Origin: UBA1876 sp003446665
GTDB lineage: Bacteria > Synergistota > Synergistia > Synergistales > Thermovirgaceae
Length of the DNA: 64,000 bases
NCBI GenBank assembly: GCA_040616305.1
Contig: CP159918.1
Span: 1,178,001 to 1,242,000 of the forward strand
Direction of reading: 5' to 3'
Made by a program: the position numbers and the translations under genes. The notes beneath the pieces were generated by a model that had not been told where the DNA came from, ran no database searches, and worked only from the letters and a program-made list of their open reading frames with translations. Below, piece after piece: positions 9,089 through 18,527 of the stretch. Positions within the stretch are counted from its first letter, which is position 1; each line of letters begins with the position of its first letter.

Positions 9089-9336
9089 TGAGTTATACGG
9101 TGGAAGTTCTTGTCTACCTGAAAAATGGCGTCCTGGATACCCAGGGAAAGGCGGTCAAACAGTCTTTGCGGCGTTTGGGCTTTGAAGACCTTGAAGATGT
9201 GAGGGTAGGGAAATACATACAACTCAGGATAAACGCGGAAAACAAGGAAGTCGCCAGGGCACGCACTAAGGAAATGTGCGTCGAACTGCTCGTAAACGAA
9301 TTAATCGAGGAGTTCGACATAAAGGTAGTTGACTGA
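9088..9336 (+). CDS. purS: PurS subunit of FGAM synthase
   Basis: An 82-aa small protein that bridges PurQ and PurL in the three-part phosphoribosylformylglycinamidine synthase. It begins MSYTVEVLVYLKNGVLDTQG, and the conserved GKYIQLRI and CVELLVNELIEEFDI are present. The ATG at 9088 is set by the one-base overlap with purC and the GGGGAGAG just upstream. Its presence, together with a separate purQ, shows that the small PurL type is used here. Confidence 0.96.
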   Translation: MSYTVEVLVYLKNGVLDTQGKAVKQSLRRLGFEDLEDVRVGKYIQLRINAENKEVARARTKEMCVELLVNELIEEFDIKVVD

Positions 9337-9338
9337 CC

Positions 9339-10043
9339 ATGCGGGCCGCAGTCGTAGTCTTTCCCGGAAGCAATTGCGACAGGGATGTGATTCACGCGCT
9401 TAGAACAACCATCTCCGCAGATACGGAAACCCTGTGGTATGAATCCTCGGACTTGCCGAAAAATATCGATCTCATAGTGTTGCCGGGTGGGTTTTCTTAC
9501 GGCGACTATCTAAGGTGTGGAGCCATGGCGGCGAGAACACCGGTGATGAAAGCCGTCCGCCATTTCGCCGAAAGGGGCGGCCTCGTACTGGGAATATGCA
9601 ACGGTTTCCAGGTCCTCACGGAGTCGCGTCTGTTGCCGGGCGCTATACTCGCAAACCAAAGCCTGACTTTCATTTGCCGCAGCTGCACGGTAAGGGTCGA
9701 ACGTACAGATACGCCCTTTACTCTCGGCTGCCGCGAAAACCAGGTGCTTGAAATGCCAATAGCCCATCACGAGGGACTTTATTTTCTTCCCGAGGAAGAG
9801 ATAAGCCGTTTGAAAAAAGAGAAGAGGGTGGTCTTCCGGTATTGCGGACCCGATGGTGAGCTTGACGACAGTCATAACCCAAACGGTTCACTAGATAACA
9901 TCGCAGGCATAGTAAACGAAAGGGGCAATGTGATGGGTCTCATGCCCCATCCGGAAAGGGCCTCGGAAAAAATCCTCGGTTCCGATGACGGCGCCTTGAT
10001 ATGGAATTCCCTGCGTATATGGCTTGAAAAGGGAGGCCGTTAG
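9339..10043 (+). CDS. purQ: FGAM synthase glutaminase subunit (PurQ)
   Basis: A 234-aa class I glutamine amidotransferase that supplies ammonia to PurL. The nucleophile elbow is LGICNGFQ (Cys), and MPHPERA contains the catalytic His and Glu. The N-terminus VVVFPGSNCDRD is typical of the family. It lies 2 nt after purS and 2 nt before purL, so the three subunits are probably made together. Confidence 0.97.
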   Translation: MRAAVVVFPGSNCDRDVIHALRTTISADTETLWYESSDLPKNIDLIVLPGGFSYGDYLRCGAMAARTPVMKAVRHFAERGGLVLGICNGFQVLTESRLLPGAILANQSLTFICRSCTVRVERTDTPFTLGCRENQVLEMPIAHHEGLYFLPEEEISRLKKEKRVVFRYCGPDGELDDSHNPNGSLDNIAGIVNERGNVMGLMPHPERASEKILGSDDGALIWNSLRIWLEKGGR

Positions 10044-10045
10044 AA

Positions 10046-12196
10046 ATGGACTACAAAAATTTTGGCCTGCGAAAAGAAGAATATGAAACAATCAAAAAAC
10101 AACTGGGCAGAGAACCCAACGAAGCGGAATTGAGAATCCTCGGCGTAATGTGGTCCGAACACTGCAGCTACAAATCGACAAGGCGACTTTTGAGGCAATT
10201 CTCCTCCGAAGGAAAGCAAGTCCTGCAGGGACCAGGTGAAAATGCCGGGATCGTAGACATAGGCGAAGGACTGGCCGTGGCCTTCAAGGTGGAAAGTCAC
10301 AATCACCCTTCAGCCGTTTCCCCCTATCAGGGAGCTGCTACAGGCGTCGGCGGGATCATACGGGATATTCTTGCCATGGGCGCCTGGCCGGTCGCATGTA
10401 TGGACGGTTTGTTTTTCGGTGACCCATCCAAGGAAAAAACCGCGGGTCTTATGCAGGGAGTCATTTCAGGCATAGGTGGATATGGAAACGCCGTGGGAGT
10501 CCCCACTGTCGGTGGGAAAACGGTTTTCGACGGATGTTACGATGGAAATCCTCTTGTAAACGCCTTTTGCGCCGGGCTTGTGAGGCATGACGGCATCGTC
10601 AGGTCCAACACGGCAAAACCTGGTCAAATCACGGTTCTTCTCGGTTCGCGCACAGGCAGGGACGGCATAGCAGGCGCGGCTTTCGCCTCCGCCCGACTGG
10701 AAGAAGACACGAAAGGAAGTCGTCCACAAGTTCAAATCGGCGACCCCTTCGTAGAAAAGCTTCTTATAGAATGTTGCCACGAGCTCCTGAGCAAAGGCCT
10801 GATCGTCAGCATGCAGGACATGGGAGCCGCCGGCATAACCTCTTCGGCAAGTGAAATAGCCGCAAAAAGCGGTAGGGGCGTATTGATTCACGCCGAAAAA
10901 GTGCCACTCAGGGAAACGGGCATGAATGCCTGGGAAATAGCCCTCTCCGAATCGCAGGAAAGGATGTTGCTCGTTATAGAACCTCGTGATTTCGATACCG
11001 TCGCGGAGTGCGCCGGGAAATGGCAACTGGAGTGCGCTGCGATCGGTGAAATAACCGACGATGGACGTTTCCGGATTATGGAAAAAGGCAAGACCGTAGT
11101 CGACCTGCCGGCGGAAATCGTTGGAGGTGGATGTCCGGAAATCCACTGGCCCTCCAAACCTCTTTCCGAATCACGGACAAAAGATCTCACAGACACCGTA
11201 GAACCGGAGTATCCCGACGAATGGGGGAATCACGTTCTGGATCTGCTCTCCTCGCCGAACCTTAAAGAAAGTGCCTGGATATACGAGCAATATGATCACA
11301 TGGTCCAAATAAATACCGTTGTCCCGCCTGGCGGTCCCGTTTCGGTCTTGCGTGTCAAGGGCTCGGAGCGTCTTTTAGCCTTTACGATGGAAAGCGATCC
11401 ATGGTCCTGCAGTCTTGACCCCTTTGCCGGAGGTGCGGAAACTTTCATGAAAGCTGCAAGACCTCTTTACGTATGCGGCGCACAGGTTCTGGGGATGACG
11501 GATTGCCTTAACTACCCTTCACCCGAGGACCCGGGAAATTTCTGGGCCCTGGAGGAGTCAGTAAAAGGGCTCGCTACCGCAGCCTCGGAAATGGACTGTC
11601 CGGTTGTCTCCGGCAATGTCAGCCTCTACAACGAATCTCCGACCGCAAAAATTCTCCCATCGCCGCTGGTCGGTCTGGTGGGATTGCTCCGCCGCCGTGA
11701 GGAGTACCTTTCCTGCGGTTCGTGGGACGAAGACGACAAGCTCTTTCTCGTGGGTCCCATCAAGGGTTCCCTTGCCAGCAGTTTGTCGAAAAGATTGCTT
11801 TGCGGGCTATTTTCGGGAAGACCCTTTCTTTTTGACGCTACGAAGGAAAGGATTTTCCGTCAAAAAGCACTTGAGACGGCACACCGGTCTCTTGCGTCCT
11901 CGGGCAGGGTTTTAGCAGGTGGAGGCCTGACAGTGGCACTTGCGAAAGAGTGCGTCTTGTCGAAAATCGGAGCTGAAGTCGATCCGAAGTGTTTTATGGA
12001 AGCCTTCGAGGTTTTTTTTAGTGAAGGCGGCCCCAGGGCCATTTATGCAGTCCCCGGCGGGAAAGAAAAGGAATTCCGTAGCCTTTGGGATTCTTTCGGA
12101 TGTACGTTTATTGGAAGCGTTTCAGGCGAACGTCTCAGGATCGACGGATTTCTCGACCTCGACATAGACGACCTTTCGGTCGCCTGGAAAGGATGA
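10046..12196 (+). CDS. purL: FGAM synthase large subunit (small PurL type)
   Basis: A 716-aa ATP-dependent synthetase with a duplicated PurM-like fold, converting FGAR to FGAM with PurQ-derived ammonia. Motifs: WSEHCSYKSTR near the N-terminus, ESHNHPSAVSPYQGAATGVGGIIRD and DMGAAGITSS. The length fits the PurS/PurQ-dependent class, not the 1300-aa fused enzyme of enterobacteria. Confidence 0.97.
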   Translation: MDYKNFGLRKEEYETIKKQLGREPNEAELRILGVMWSEHCSYKSTRRLLRQFSSEGKQVLQGPGENAGIVDIGEGLAVAFKVESHNHPSAVSPYQGAATGVGGIIRDILAMGAWPVACMDGLFFGDPSKEKTAGLMQGVISGIGGYGNAVGVPTVGGKTVFDGCYDGNPLVNAFCAGLVRHDGIVRSNTAKPGQITVLLGSRTGRDGIAGAAFASARLEEDTKGSRPQVQIGDPFVEKLLIECCHELLSKGLIVSMQDMGAAGITSSASEIAAKSGRGVLIHAEKVPLRETGMNAWEIALSESQERMLLVIEPRDFDTVAECAGKWQLECAAIGEITDDGRFRIMEKGKTVVDLPAEIVGGGCPEIHWPSKPLSESRTKDLTDTVEPEYPDEWGNHVLDLLSSPNLKESAWIYEQYDHMVQINTVVPPGGPVSVLRVKGSERLLAFTMESDPWSCSLDPFAGGAETFMKAARPLYVCGAQVLGMTDCLNYPSPEDPGNFWALEESVKGLATAASEMDCPVVSGNVSLYNESPTAKILPSPLVGLVGLLRRREEYLSCGSWDEDDKLFLVGPIKGSLASSLSKRLLCGLFSGRPFLFDATKERIFRQKALETAHRSLASSGRVLAGGGLTVALAKECVLSKIGAEVDPKCFMEAFEVFFSEGGPRAIYAVPGGKEKEFRSLWDSFGCTFIGSVSGERLRIDGFLDLDIDDLSVAWKG

Positions 12197-12201
12197 TTTA
12201 G

Positions 12202-13581
12202 ATGTGCGGTGTATTCGGCGCCTTTTCGAAAGACGGAAACTCTGTCCTCGAGGATGTTTATCTTGGTCTTTACGCTCTTCAGCATCGTGGACAGGAAACG
12301 GCGGGCATTGCCTGGACAGACATTCTCGGCGATAAAAACGTACATGCCATGAGGGGGAGCGGCCTGGTCCACACCGCGCTGGACCAAAAGGCTCTTTCCT
12401 CGAATACTGCACATGTCGCCATCGGCCATGTTCGTTACTCCACTGCTGGCGGAAGTGATTTTTCCAATGCCCAACCTATCATTGCCAATTACGCAAGAGG
12501 GTCCGTTGCAATAGCTCATAACGGCAATATCACAAACGCAACGGCGATACGAAATTTTCTAGAAAACCGCGGGGCTATCTTTCAATCTACCGGCGATACG
12601 GAAACCATACTTCACCTTATGGCCCACCAGTCCCACAAACCTCCCCTTGACGCCCTCGTGGGGTCGCTGAGGCTGTTGCGCGGCGCTTACAGCCTGGCGG
12701 TTCTTCTGGGAAACAGGTTGATAGCCGCCAGAGACCCATGGGGGTTCCGACCGCTGATAATCGGTCGACGGGGGGAAGTCACTTATGTCGCCTCCGAAAG
12801 CTGCGCACTGGATATCGTCGGAGCTGAAATAATCAGGGACGTAAAACCGGGCGAGATACTGGTGATAGACGAAAAAGGAATGAAAAGCCTGAAAATACCC
12901 GTCACTCCTCGCAGGAAACACCTTTGCGCTTTCGAATACGTCTATTTCGCTCGCCCGGACAGCCTCATCGATGGTCGTTCAGTTTACAGCGTCAGAAAGG
13001 CCCTGGGTTGTAATCTCGCTAAAAGCTGCCCTTGTGGGAAAGCCGATATGGCTACGGGCATGCCGGACAGCGGAACAATTTCGGCCATCGGCTACGCTAG
13101 TGAATCAGGCCTCCCTTATGAAAAAGCCATAGTCAGAAACAGGTATGTCGGAAGAACATTCATAGAACCAACGCAACGCGTAAGAGACCTGGGCGTCAGG
13201 ATCAAGCTCAATCCGATAGGCAAGATGATCGACGGGAAAAGAGTCGTCGTAGTGGACGATTCCATTGTCAGGGGCACAACCGTGCAAAGGGTCATTTCGA
13301 TGATAAGAGATAGTGGAGCCAGCGAAGTACACGTCCGGATAGCCTCGCCTCCCGTCAGGTTCCCCTGTTACTACGGCATAGACACGCCGACATGCGAGGA
13401 ACTTGCAGCCGCAAGAATGGACACGGAAGCGTTGTGCCGGGAAATAGGCGCCGACTCGCTTGCCTACATAAGTGTGGAAGACATGACGGAAGCCATCGGT
13501 CTCCCCGCTCCCGACCTGTGCACGGCCTGCTTTACCGGGGAGTACCTTCAAGGAGGCGACGATTATGAAATGGACCTATAA
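12202..13581 (+). CDS. purF: Amidophosphoribosyltransferase (PurF)
   Basis: A 459-aa enzyme catalysing the committed step from PRPP and glutamine to phosphoribosylamine. It starts MCGVFGAF, so Cys2 becomes the N-terminal nucleophile without a propeptide. The PRPP loop VVVDDSIVRGTT is present. CAFEYVYFARPDS and the later Cys residues (CPCG, CTACF) could ligate an Fe-S cluster as in the B. subtilis-type enzyme. It overlaps purM by 17 nt. Confidence 0.97.
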   Translation: MCGVFGAFSKDGNSVLEDVYLGLYALQHRGQETAGIAWTDILGDKNVHAMRGSGLVHTALDQKALSSNTAHVAIGHVRYSTAGGSDFSNAQPIIANYARGSVAIAHNGNITNATAIRNFLENRGAIFQSTGDTETILHLMAHQSHKPPLDALVGSLRLLRGAYSLAVLLGNRLIAARDPWGFRPLIIGRRGEVTYVASESCALDIVGAEIIRDVKPGEILVIDEKGMKSLKIPVTPRRKHLCAFEYVYFARPDSLIDGRSVYSVRKALGCNLAKSCPCGKADMATGMPDSGTISAIGYASESGLPYEKAIVRNRYVGRTFIEPTQRVRDLGVRIKLNPIGKMIDGKRVVVVDDSIVRGTTVQRVISMIRDSGASEVHVRIASPPVRFPCYYGIDTPTCEELAAARMDTEALCREIGADSLAYISVEDMTEAIGLPAPDLCTACFTGEYLQGGDDYEMDL

Positions 13582-14557
13582 AAAGGCTGGCGTCGACCTG
13601 GAAGGCGCAACAAACTGGGTGGAAACTGTCCGTCGTCATGTTTCGCGGCTTAACGACCCCAATGTGATAAGCGGCATAGGAGGTTTCGCCGGGCTGTATC
13701 GCATTGGAGATGGGAAGCTCCTCGCAGCCTGTACAGATGGGGTAGGTACCAAGATTGAAGTAGCCCGACTCGCAGACTACTATGGGAGCATTGGGCAGGA
13801 CCTGGTCGCCATGAACGTCAACGACCTGGTCACATGCGGCGCGAAACCGCTTTTTTTCCTTGATTACATCGCGTGCGGTTTGCTTGATACCAAACGCCTC
13901 GAGCCGATTCTTGAAGGTATCGTAAAAGCCTGCGAAGAGGCCGGATGCTTTCTCCTCGGCGGGGAAACAGCGGAAATGCCCGGTGTCTACGAACCTGAAG
14001 GGATAGACATAGCGGGCTTTTCGGTGGGCATCGTAGATGAAACAAAGCTTGTAACAGGAGAAAATACACAGCCGGGTGACAAGATCGTTGGCCTTCCAAG
14101 TTCCGGCATACACAGCAACGGGTTCAGCCTTGTAAGGAAGGTGCTCATCGGAAAGGACGGTAGGAAAGCCCTGACCCGGGTCGTCAGTAAACTAGGCGAA
14201 CCACTTTCCGCCGCCCTGCTCAGGCCCACCCGTCTTTACGTCAGACAGGCTCTGGAAGCCTGTGCAAAGATACCTGTTTCTGCAATGGCCCATATTACCG
14301 GAGGAGGTCTCGAGGAAAATATCTCCCGTGTCCTGCCCCCGGGTCTTTCCTTACATCTTTACTACAATTCATGGACGCGCCCGCCGGTTTTCAACTACAT
14401 AGCGGAGCATGGCGTTCCCGAAGAAGAAATGCGCAAAGTATTTAACCTGGGAATAGGATTCGTATTCATCCTGCCGGAAGAACGGGCCCAAAAACTTTGC
14501 CCGCTTTTGGAAAAGATGGGCGAAAAACCTGAAATAATCGGAGAAATAACGGGATGA
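13565..14557 (+). CDS. purM: AIR synthetase (PurM)
   Basis: A 330-aa phosphoribosylformylglycinamidine cyclo-ligase that forms AIR from FGAM using ATP. It begins MKWTYKKAGVDLEGA, the usual PurM start. DGVGTKIEVA, DLVAMNVNDLVTCGA and HITGGGLEENI are the expected nucleotide and metal-binding motifs. The ATG lies inside the end of purF with GGAGG 8-9 nt upstream. Its stop overlaps the purN ATG. Confidence 0.97.
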   Translation: MKWTYKKAGVDLEGATNWVETVRRHVSRLNDPNVISGIGGFAGLYRIGDGKLLAACTDGVGTKIEVARLADYYGSIGQDLVAMNVNDLVTCGAKPLFFLDYIACGLLDTKRLEPILEGIVKACEEAGCFLLGGETAEMPGVYEPEGIDIAGFSVGIVDETKLVTGENTQPGDKIVGLPSSGIHSNGFSLVRKVLIGKDGRKALTRVVSKLGEPLSAALLRPTRLYVRQALEACAKIPVSAMAHITGGGLEENISRVLPPGLSLHLYYNSWTRPPVFNYIAEHGVPEEEMRKVFNLGIGFVFILPEERAQKLCPLLEKMGEKPEIIGEITG

Positions 14558-15153
14558 AAAAAAAGCTGGCAATCCTCGTCTCCGGTACAGGCAGCAACAT
14601 GGAAGAAATAGCGAAAAACTGCATCCGGGGTTTCATAAATGCGGAAGTCACCTTCGTCGCATCCGACAAGTCGGACGCTGCGGGACTGGAGAAGGCGCGG
14701 TCTTTGGGAATATCCACCATGGTGCTGCCCTACCTCAAGGAAGGCCAAGAAAGTGCGGAAAAGGTTCTTATCGATAAAATCATCAAGGAACAAGTGGACT
14801 GGCTCGTGCTGGCCGGTTTTATGAGAATCCTTTCGCCGGGCCTCGTTCAGAAGCTGTCAGGGAAAATCGTCAATATTCACCCCTCCCTCCTCCCTGCTTT
14901 ACCTGGAACGAAAGCCATCGAAAGAGCGTGGAACGCTAGAGTCAAGATAACCGGTGTCACCGTGCATCTGGTGGATGAAAAGGTAGACCACGGGCCGATA
15001 TTGGCCCAGGAACCCGTGCGTGTGTCAGGGTCTGAAACCCTTGAAAGCCTCGAACGCAAAATACACGATGTGGAACACCGTATCTATTCCAGAGTTTTGA
15101 GGGATCTGGTAAATAGGAACCTGTCCGTAACGGAAGGGAGGAAACCTGTATGA
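14554..15153 (+). CDS. purN: GAR formyltransferase (PurN)
   Basis: A 199-aa folate-dependent phosphoribosylglycinamide formyltransferase. Motifs: LAILVSGTGSNMEEI at the N-terminus, GFMRILSPGLV, the catalytic NIHPSLLPALPG and the VDHGPILAQEPV segment. The ATGA overlap with purM and the similar overlap with purH show tight coupling. No formate-dependent PurT is seen in the operon. Confidence 0.97.
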   Translation: MKKKLAILVSGTGSNMEEIAKNCIRGFINAEVTFVASDKSDAAGLEKARSLGISTMVLPYLKEGQESAEKVLIDKIIKEQVDWLVLAGFMRILSPGLVQKLSGKIVNIHPSLLPALPGTKAIERAWNARVKITGVTVHLVDEKVDHGPILAQEPVRVSGSETLESLERKIHDVEHRIYSRVLRDLVNRNLSVTEGRKPV

Positions 15154-16679
15154 CGAAAAAAAGAGCACTTATTTCGACCTATGACAAAACCGGCCTAGCC
15201 CCGTTCGCAAGGACTTTGGCCGAAATGGATTACGAAATAGTTTCGAGTTCAGGAACGGCGAAGTTCCTGCGCCAGGAAGGCATGGAAGTCACCGAGGTCT
15301 CGGACCTTACGGGCTACCCCCACCTTCTAGGTGGGAGGGTCAAGACGATTCACCCACTTATAGTCGGAGGAATCCTCGCCCGAAAACAGGTTCAGGAAGA
15401 CCTTTATGACGTCGAATCCTTCCAAATTCCACTTATGGACATAGTGGTCTGCAATCTTTACCCTTTCGAGGAAACCGCATCCAGCGGAGCAGATCTGGAT
15501 TCCCTTTTGGAAAACATCGATATCGGCGGTGTTACCCTGATAAGGGCGGCGGCAAAAAATTTCCGCGACGTCGTTTGTGTGGTGGATCCTTCCGATTACA
15601 ATAACGTTATCAAAGAAATCCGCTCAGAAGGTGACGTAACGCTTGTAACCAGAGAAAACCTCGCACTCAAGGCATTTTCGACCACCTGCTGGTATGACGC
15701 CGCAGTGTTTCGCGGCCTGGCCAGGGAAACGGGATTCAGCCCCGACTCACTTTCAAATCGTATCCCGATTGCATCGAAAAAAGTCCTTTCCCTCCGTTAT
15801 GGTGAAAACCCGCACCAGCAGGCGGCACTTTACCTTCCGCCTCTGGCTGAAATACCCTGGCGACAGCTTTCTGGAAAGCCGCTTTCCTACAACAATATCC
15901 TTGACGTGGACTGCGCCCTTAGATCTTGCTCTCTTTTTCAGTCTGACTGTGCTTGTGTGATCATAAAACATACGACACCCTGCGGGCTCTCGGTCGGAGA
16001 AAGCCCCCTTGACGCCTACAGTAAAGCTTTCGCCTGTGACCCGTTATCTTCCTTCGGTAGCATTGTCGGATTTACCAGGACTGTTACGATGGAAACGGTC
16101 AGGGCTTTTACGGAAAATTTCGCGGAAGTACTCGTAGCTCCCGGGTTTCCGGAAGATGTCGTCGAATACCTTCAGAAGGAGCGACCAAATCTGAGAGTCT
16201 TAGCCTGGAACGGTGGAAGGGTTTCGCCCATTCAGGTCACCGGTACGTGGAGCGGTCTGCTCATGCAGGAAGATTCACTGCCACCTTTACCGAACCCCCA
16301 AAAGGGCAAATGGGTGGGAAAAGAGAGAAAGGACCTTTGGGATGATCTTCTTTTCGCCTGGAAGGCTGCCGCGCTTTGCAAAAGCAACGCCATTGTTGTG
16401 GCTTCAAGGAAGGTTACAACAGGCATCGGATCGGGTTTTACAAGCAGAGTGGGCGCCGTTCGTTGGGCACTGGATCAGGCGAAAGACAAGGCTCGAGGAG
16501 CAGTCATGGCGTCGGACGCTTTCTTTCCTTTCGCTGATTCACTGGAAGAGGCATCACGGGCCGGTATCGCCGCCATAATCCAGCCGGGAGGATCTGTAAG
16601 GGACAAGGAAGTAATTGAGGCAGCCGAACGTCTTGGAATAAGTATGTTCCTTTCAGGTGCTCGGACGTTCCGACATTGA
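15150..16679 (+). CDS. purH: AICAR transformylase / IMP cyclohydrolase (PurH)
   Basis: A 509-aa bifunctional enzyme for the last two steps to IMP. The N-terminal cyclohydrolase half has SSSGTAKFLRQEG, GGRVKTIHPLIVGGIL and NIDIGGVTLIRAAAKN. The transformylase half has LRYGENPHQQAA, IKHTTPCG and the C-terminal DAFFPFADS and IIQPGGSVRD. Length and motifs are normal. Confidence 0.97.
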   Translation: MTKKRALISTYDKTGLAPFARTLAEMDYEIVSSSGTAKFLRQEGMEVTEVSDLTGYPHLLGGRVKTIHPLIVGGILARKQVQEDLYDVESFQIPLMDIVVCNLYPFEETASSGADLDSLLENIDIGGVTLIRAAAKNFRDVVCVVDPSDYNNVIKEIRSEGDVTLVTRENLALKAFSTTCWYDAAVFRGLARETGFSPDSLSNRIPIASKKVLSLRYGENPHQQAALYLPPLAEIPWRQLSGKPLSYNNILDVDCALRSCSLFQSDCACVIIKHTTPCGLSVGESPLDAYSKAFACDPLSSFGSIVGFTRTVTMETVRAFTENFAEVLVAPGFPEDVVEYLQKERPNLRVLAWNGGRVSPIQVTGTWSGLLMQEDSLPPLPNPQKGKWVGKERKDLWDDLLFAWKAAALCKSNAIVVASRKVTTGIGSGFTSRVGAVRWALDQAKDKARGAVMASDAFFPFADSLEEASRAGIAAIIQPGGSVRDKEVIEAAERLGISMFLSGARTFRH

Positions 16680-16711
16680 GACAGAGATTCTTCTTTAAGG
16701 AGGACAATCGG

Positions 16712-17992
16712 ATGCGTGTATTGCTGTTGGGTAAAGGAGCACGAGAACATGCTCTCGCTTGGGCGATAAACAAGTCGTCCCTCCTGGACGACCTTCACTG
16801 CATGCCTGGAAACGGTGGAATCGGGGAAATAGCAGAAACACACAAGGGCAACCATGAAGACATTCAGGATGTTTGCAATTTATGCGAATACCTCGGGCCC
16901 GACTTGGTCGTCGTAGGACCAGAGGCTCCCCTTGTTGCCGGAGTGGCCGATTTGCTCACAGAAAAGGGCATTTTGACTTTCGGTCCCCCATCCAAGGGAG
17001 CCCTTCTTGAAGGGAGCAAGGCTTTCGCGAAGCAATTCATGGCACGCCACGGGATTCCAACGGCTGACTTCGATATTTGCTACAACCTCGAAGATGCAAA
17101 AGTTGCCCTTAAAAAACGCGATGCGCCATTCGTGGTAAAAGCCGACGGTCTCGCCGCGGGCAAAGGTGTCTTCGTAGCAGAAACGAAAGAAGAAGCCCTA
17201 TCCGCTTGCAAAAAACTCCTGGAAGAAAACCTCCTCGGAGAAGCCGGTAAAAAGATAGTCATTGAGGATCACTTGCGCGGGAGAGAACTTACCGTGTTGG
17301 TAATAACCGATGGCAGGTCGTGGAAGCTTCTTCCGCCCAGTCAAGACCACAAGCGTGCCTTAGACGGCGACAAGGGCCCTAATACGGGAGGCATGGGCGC
17401 TTTCTGCCCTGTCCCATGGGTGAGAGAAGATTTCCTTGCCCAGGTTGAGGAAAAGATCGTCGCACCTTCGATACGGGGTCTAGCATCCGACGGTATCCCC
17501 TTCCAGGGAGTTCTTTACTGTGGGCTCATGACAGACGAAGACGGAAACTGCCGTGTTCTCGAGTATAACGTGCGTATGGGAGACCCCGAAACTCAGGTAG
17601 TTCTCCCCGTTTTTCCAGGAGATTTCCTTGAGGCCGCTCTTGCAGCCTGCCATAAAGATATTGAAAACATTTTTTGGGAACCAACCGGAGACTACGCCGT
17701 CGGAGTCGTAATGGCTTCGGGCGGCTATCCGGGAAATTACAAGCACGGGATAGAGATTTTTGGAATCGAAGACTTAAAAGACCACGAACAAACGCATATA
17801 TTCCACGCTGGTACAAAAAAATCAGGAGTACGCCTTGTCACCGACGGCGGAAGAGTGCTCACCGTAGTAGGAACAGGCTCTACGATCGCACAGGCGAGAA
17901 AACGCGCCTATGACGCCGTCGGCCATATTTCCTTCGAGGGCGCTCACTACCGCAGGGACATCGCTTCTTTTGCGCAGAAACAGGGAGAGTGA
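16712..17992 (+). CDS. purD: GAR synthetase (PurD)
   Basis: A 426-aa ATP-grasp phosphoribosylamine-glycine ligase. It begins MRVLLLGKGAREHALAW. The conserved VVGPEAPLVAG, KADGLAAGKGV and NTGGMGAFCPVPW are all visible. The ATG at 16712 was chosen because AAGGAGGA lies about 8 nt upstream; an in-frame ATG at 16676 overlaps purH but would add 12 non-family residues. Confidence 0.96.
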   Translation: MRVLLLGKGAREHALAWAINKSSLLDDLHCMPGNGGIGEIAETHKGNHEDIQDVCNLCEYLGPDLVVVGPEAPLVAGVADLLTEKGILTFGPPSKGALLEGSKAFAKQFMARHGIPTADFDICYNLEDAKVALKKRDAPFVVKADGLAAGKGVFVAETKEEALSACKKLLEENLLGEAGKKIVIEDHLRGRELTVLVITDGRSWKLLPPSQDHKRALDGDKGPNTGGMGAFCPVPWVREDFLAQVEEKIVAPSIRGLASDGIPFQGVLYCGLMTDEDGNCRVLEYNVRMGDPETQVVLPVFPGDFLEAALAACHKDIENIFWEPTGDYAVGVVMASGGYPGNYKHGIEIFGIEDLKDHEQTHIFHAGTKKSGVRLVTDGGRVLTVVGTGSTIAQARKRAYDAVGHISFEGAHYRRDIASFAQKQGE

Positions 17993-17997
17993 AAACA

Positions 17998-18525
17998 ATG
18001 GATAAAGAACACAAGGTAGGTATAGTAATGGGATCCAAATCGGATCTGGATGTTGCCAAAAAGGTCTTCGAAACTTTGCAGGAGCTTGATATAGAAGCGG
18101 AAGTTACCATTGCCTCCGCTCACAGAACCCCAGGCGATGCCAAATCTTATGCGGAAAACGCCAGAGACCGCGGTATAAAGGTCATTATAGCGATCGCAGG
18201 TCTTTCGGCGGCGCTGCCAGGCGTTATAGCCGCGCACACGAGTCTTCCCGTCATAGGAGTTCCTGTGAACGCGGGAACGTTGGGTGGAATTGACGCTCTA
18301 CTTTCCATCGCCCAGATGCCCCCGGGGGTACCAGTGGCGGCAATGGGAATCGAGGGAGCAAAAAACGCCGCTCTTATGGCGGCTAGAATTATTGCCCTGC
18401 AAGACATGCTTCTCCATGAACGTCTTTGCGATGCCGGGTTAAAGGGAGGGCAAAAAGTCAGGGCATCGAGGACTTCCATATCAGGAATGCCGTTAGCTCC
18501 GGAAGAAGCTTTCGCGAAGGAGTGA
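17998..18525 (+). CDS. purE: N5-CAIR mutase, class I PurE
   Basis: A 175-aa octameric mutase that makes CAIR. Motifs: VGIVMGSKSDLDV at the N-terminus, then ASAHRTPGDA, GLSAALPGV and PVNAGTLGGIDALLS. SAHRTP is the class I form, which normally needs PurK to supply N5-CAIR; no purK is in the operon. ATG 17998 is preferred over the overlapping GTG at 17989 because it leaves normal spacing after GGGAGA. Confidence 0.94.
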   Translation: MDKEHKVGIVMGSKSDLDVAKKVFETLQELDIEAEVTIASAHRTPGDAKSYAENARDRGIKVIIAIAGLSAALPGVIAAHTSLPVIGVPVNAGTLGGIDALLSIAQMPPGVPVAAMGIEGAKNAALMAARIIALQDMLLHERLCDAGLKGGQKVRASRTSISGMPLAPEEAFAKE

Positions 18526-18527
18526 TA

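Noticed and set aside
10466..11146. Minus-strand ORF of 226 codons inside purL
   Set aside because: purL is intact and in an operon; the antisense frame shows no recognisable features.
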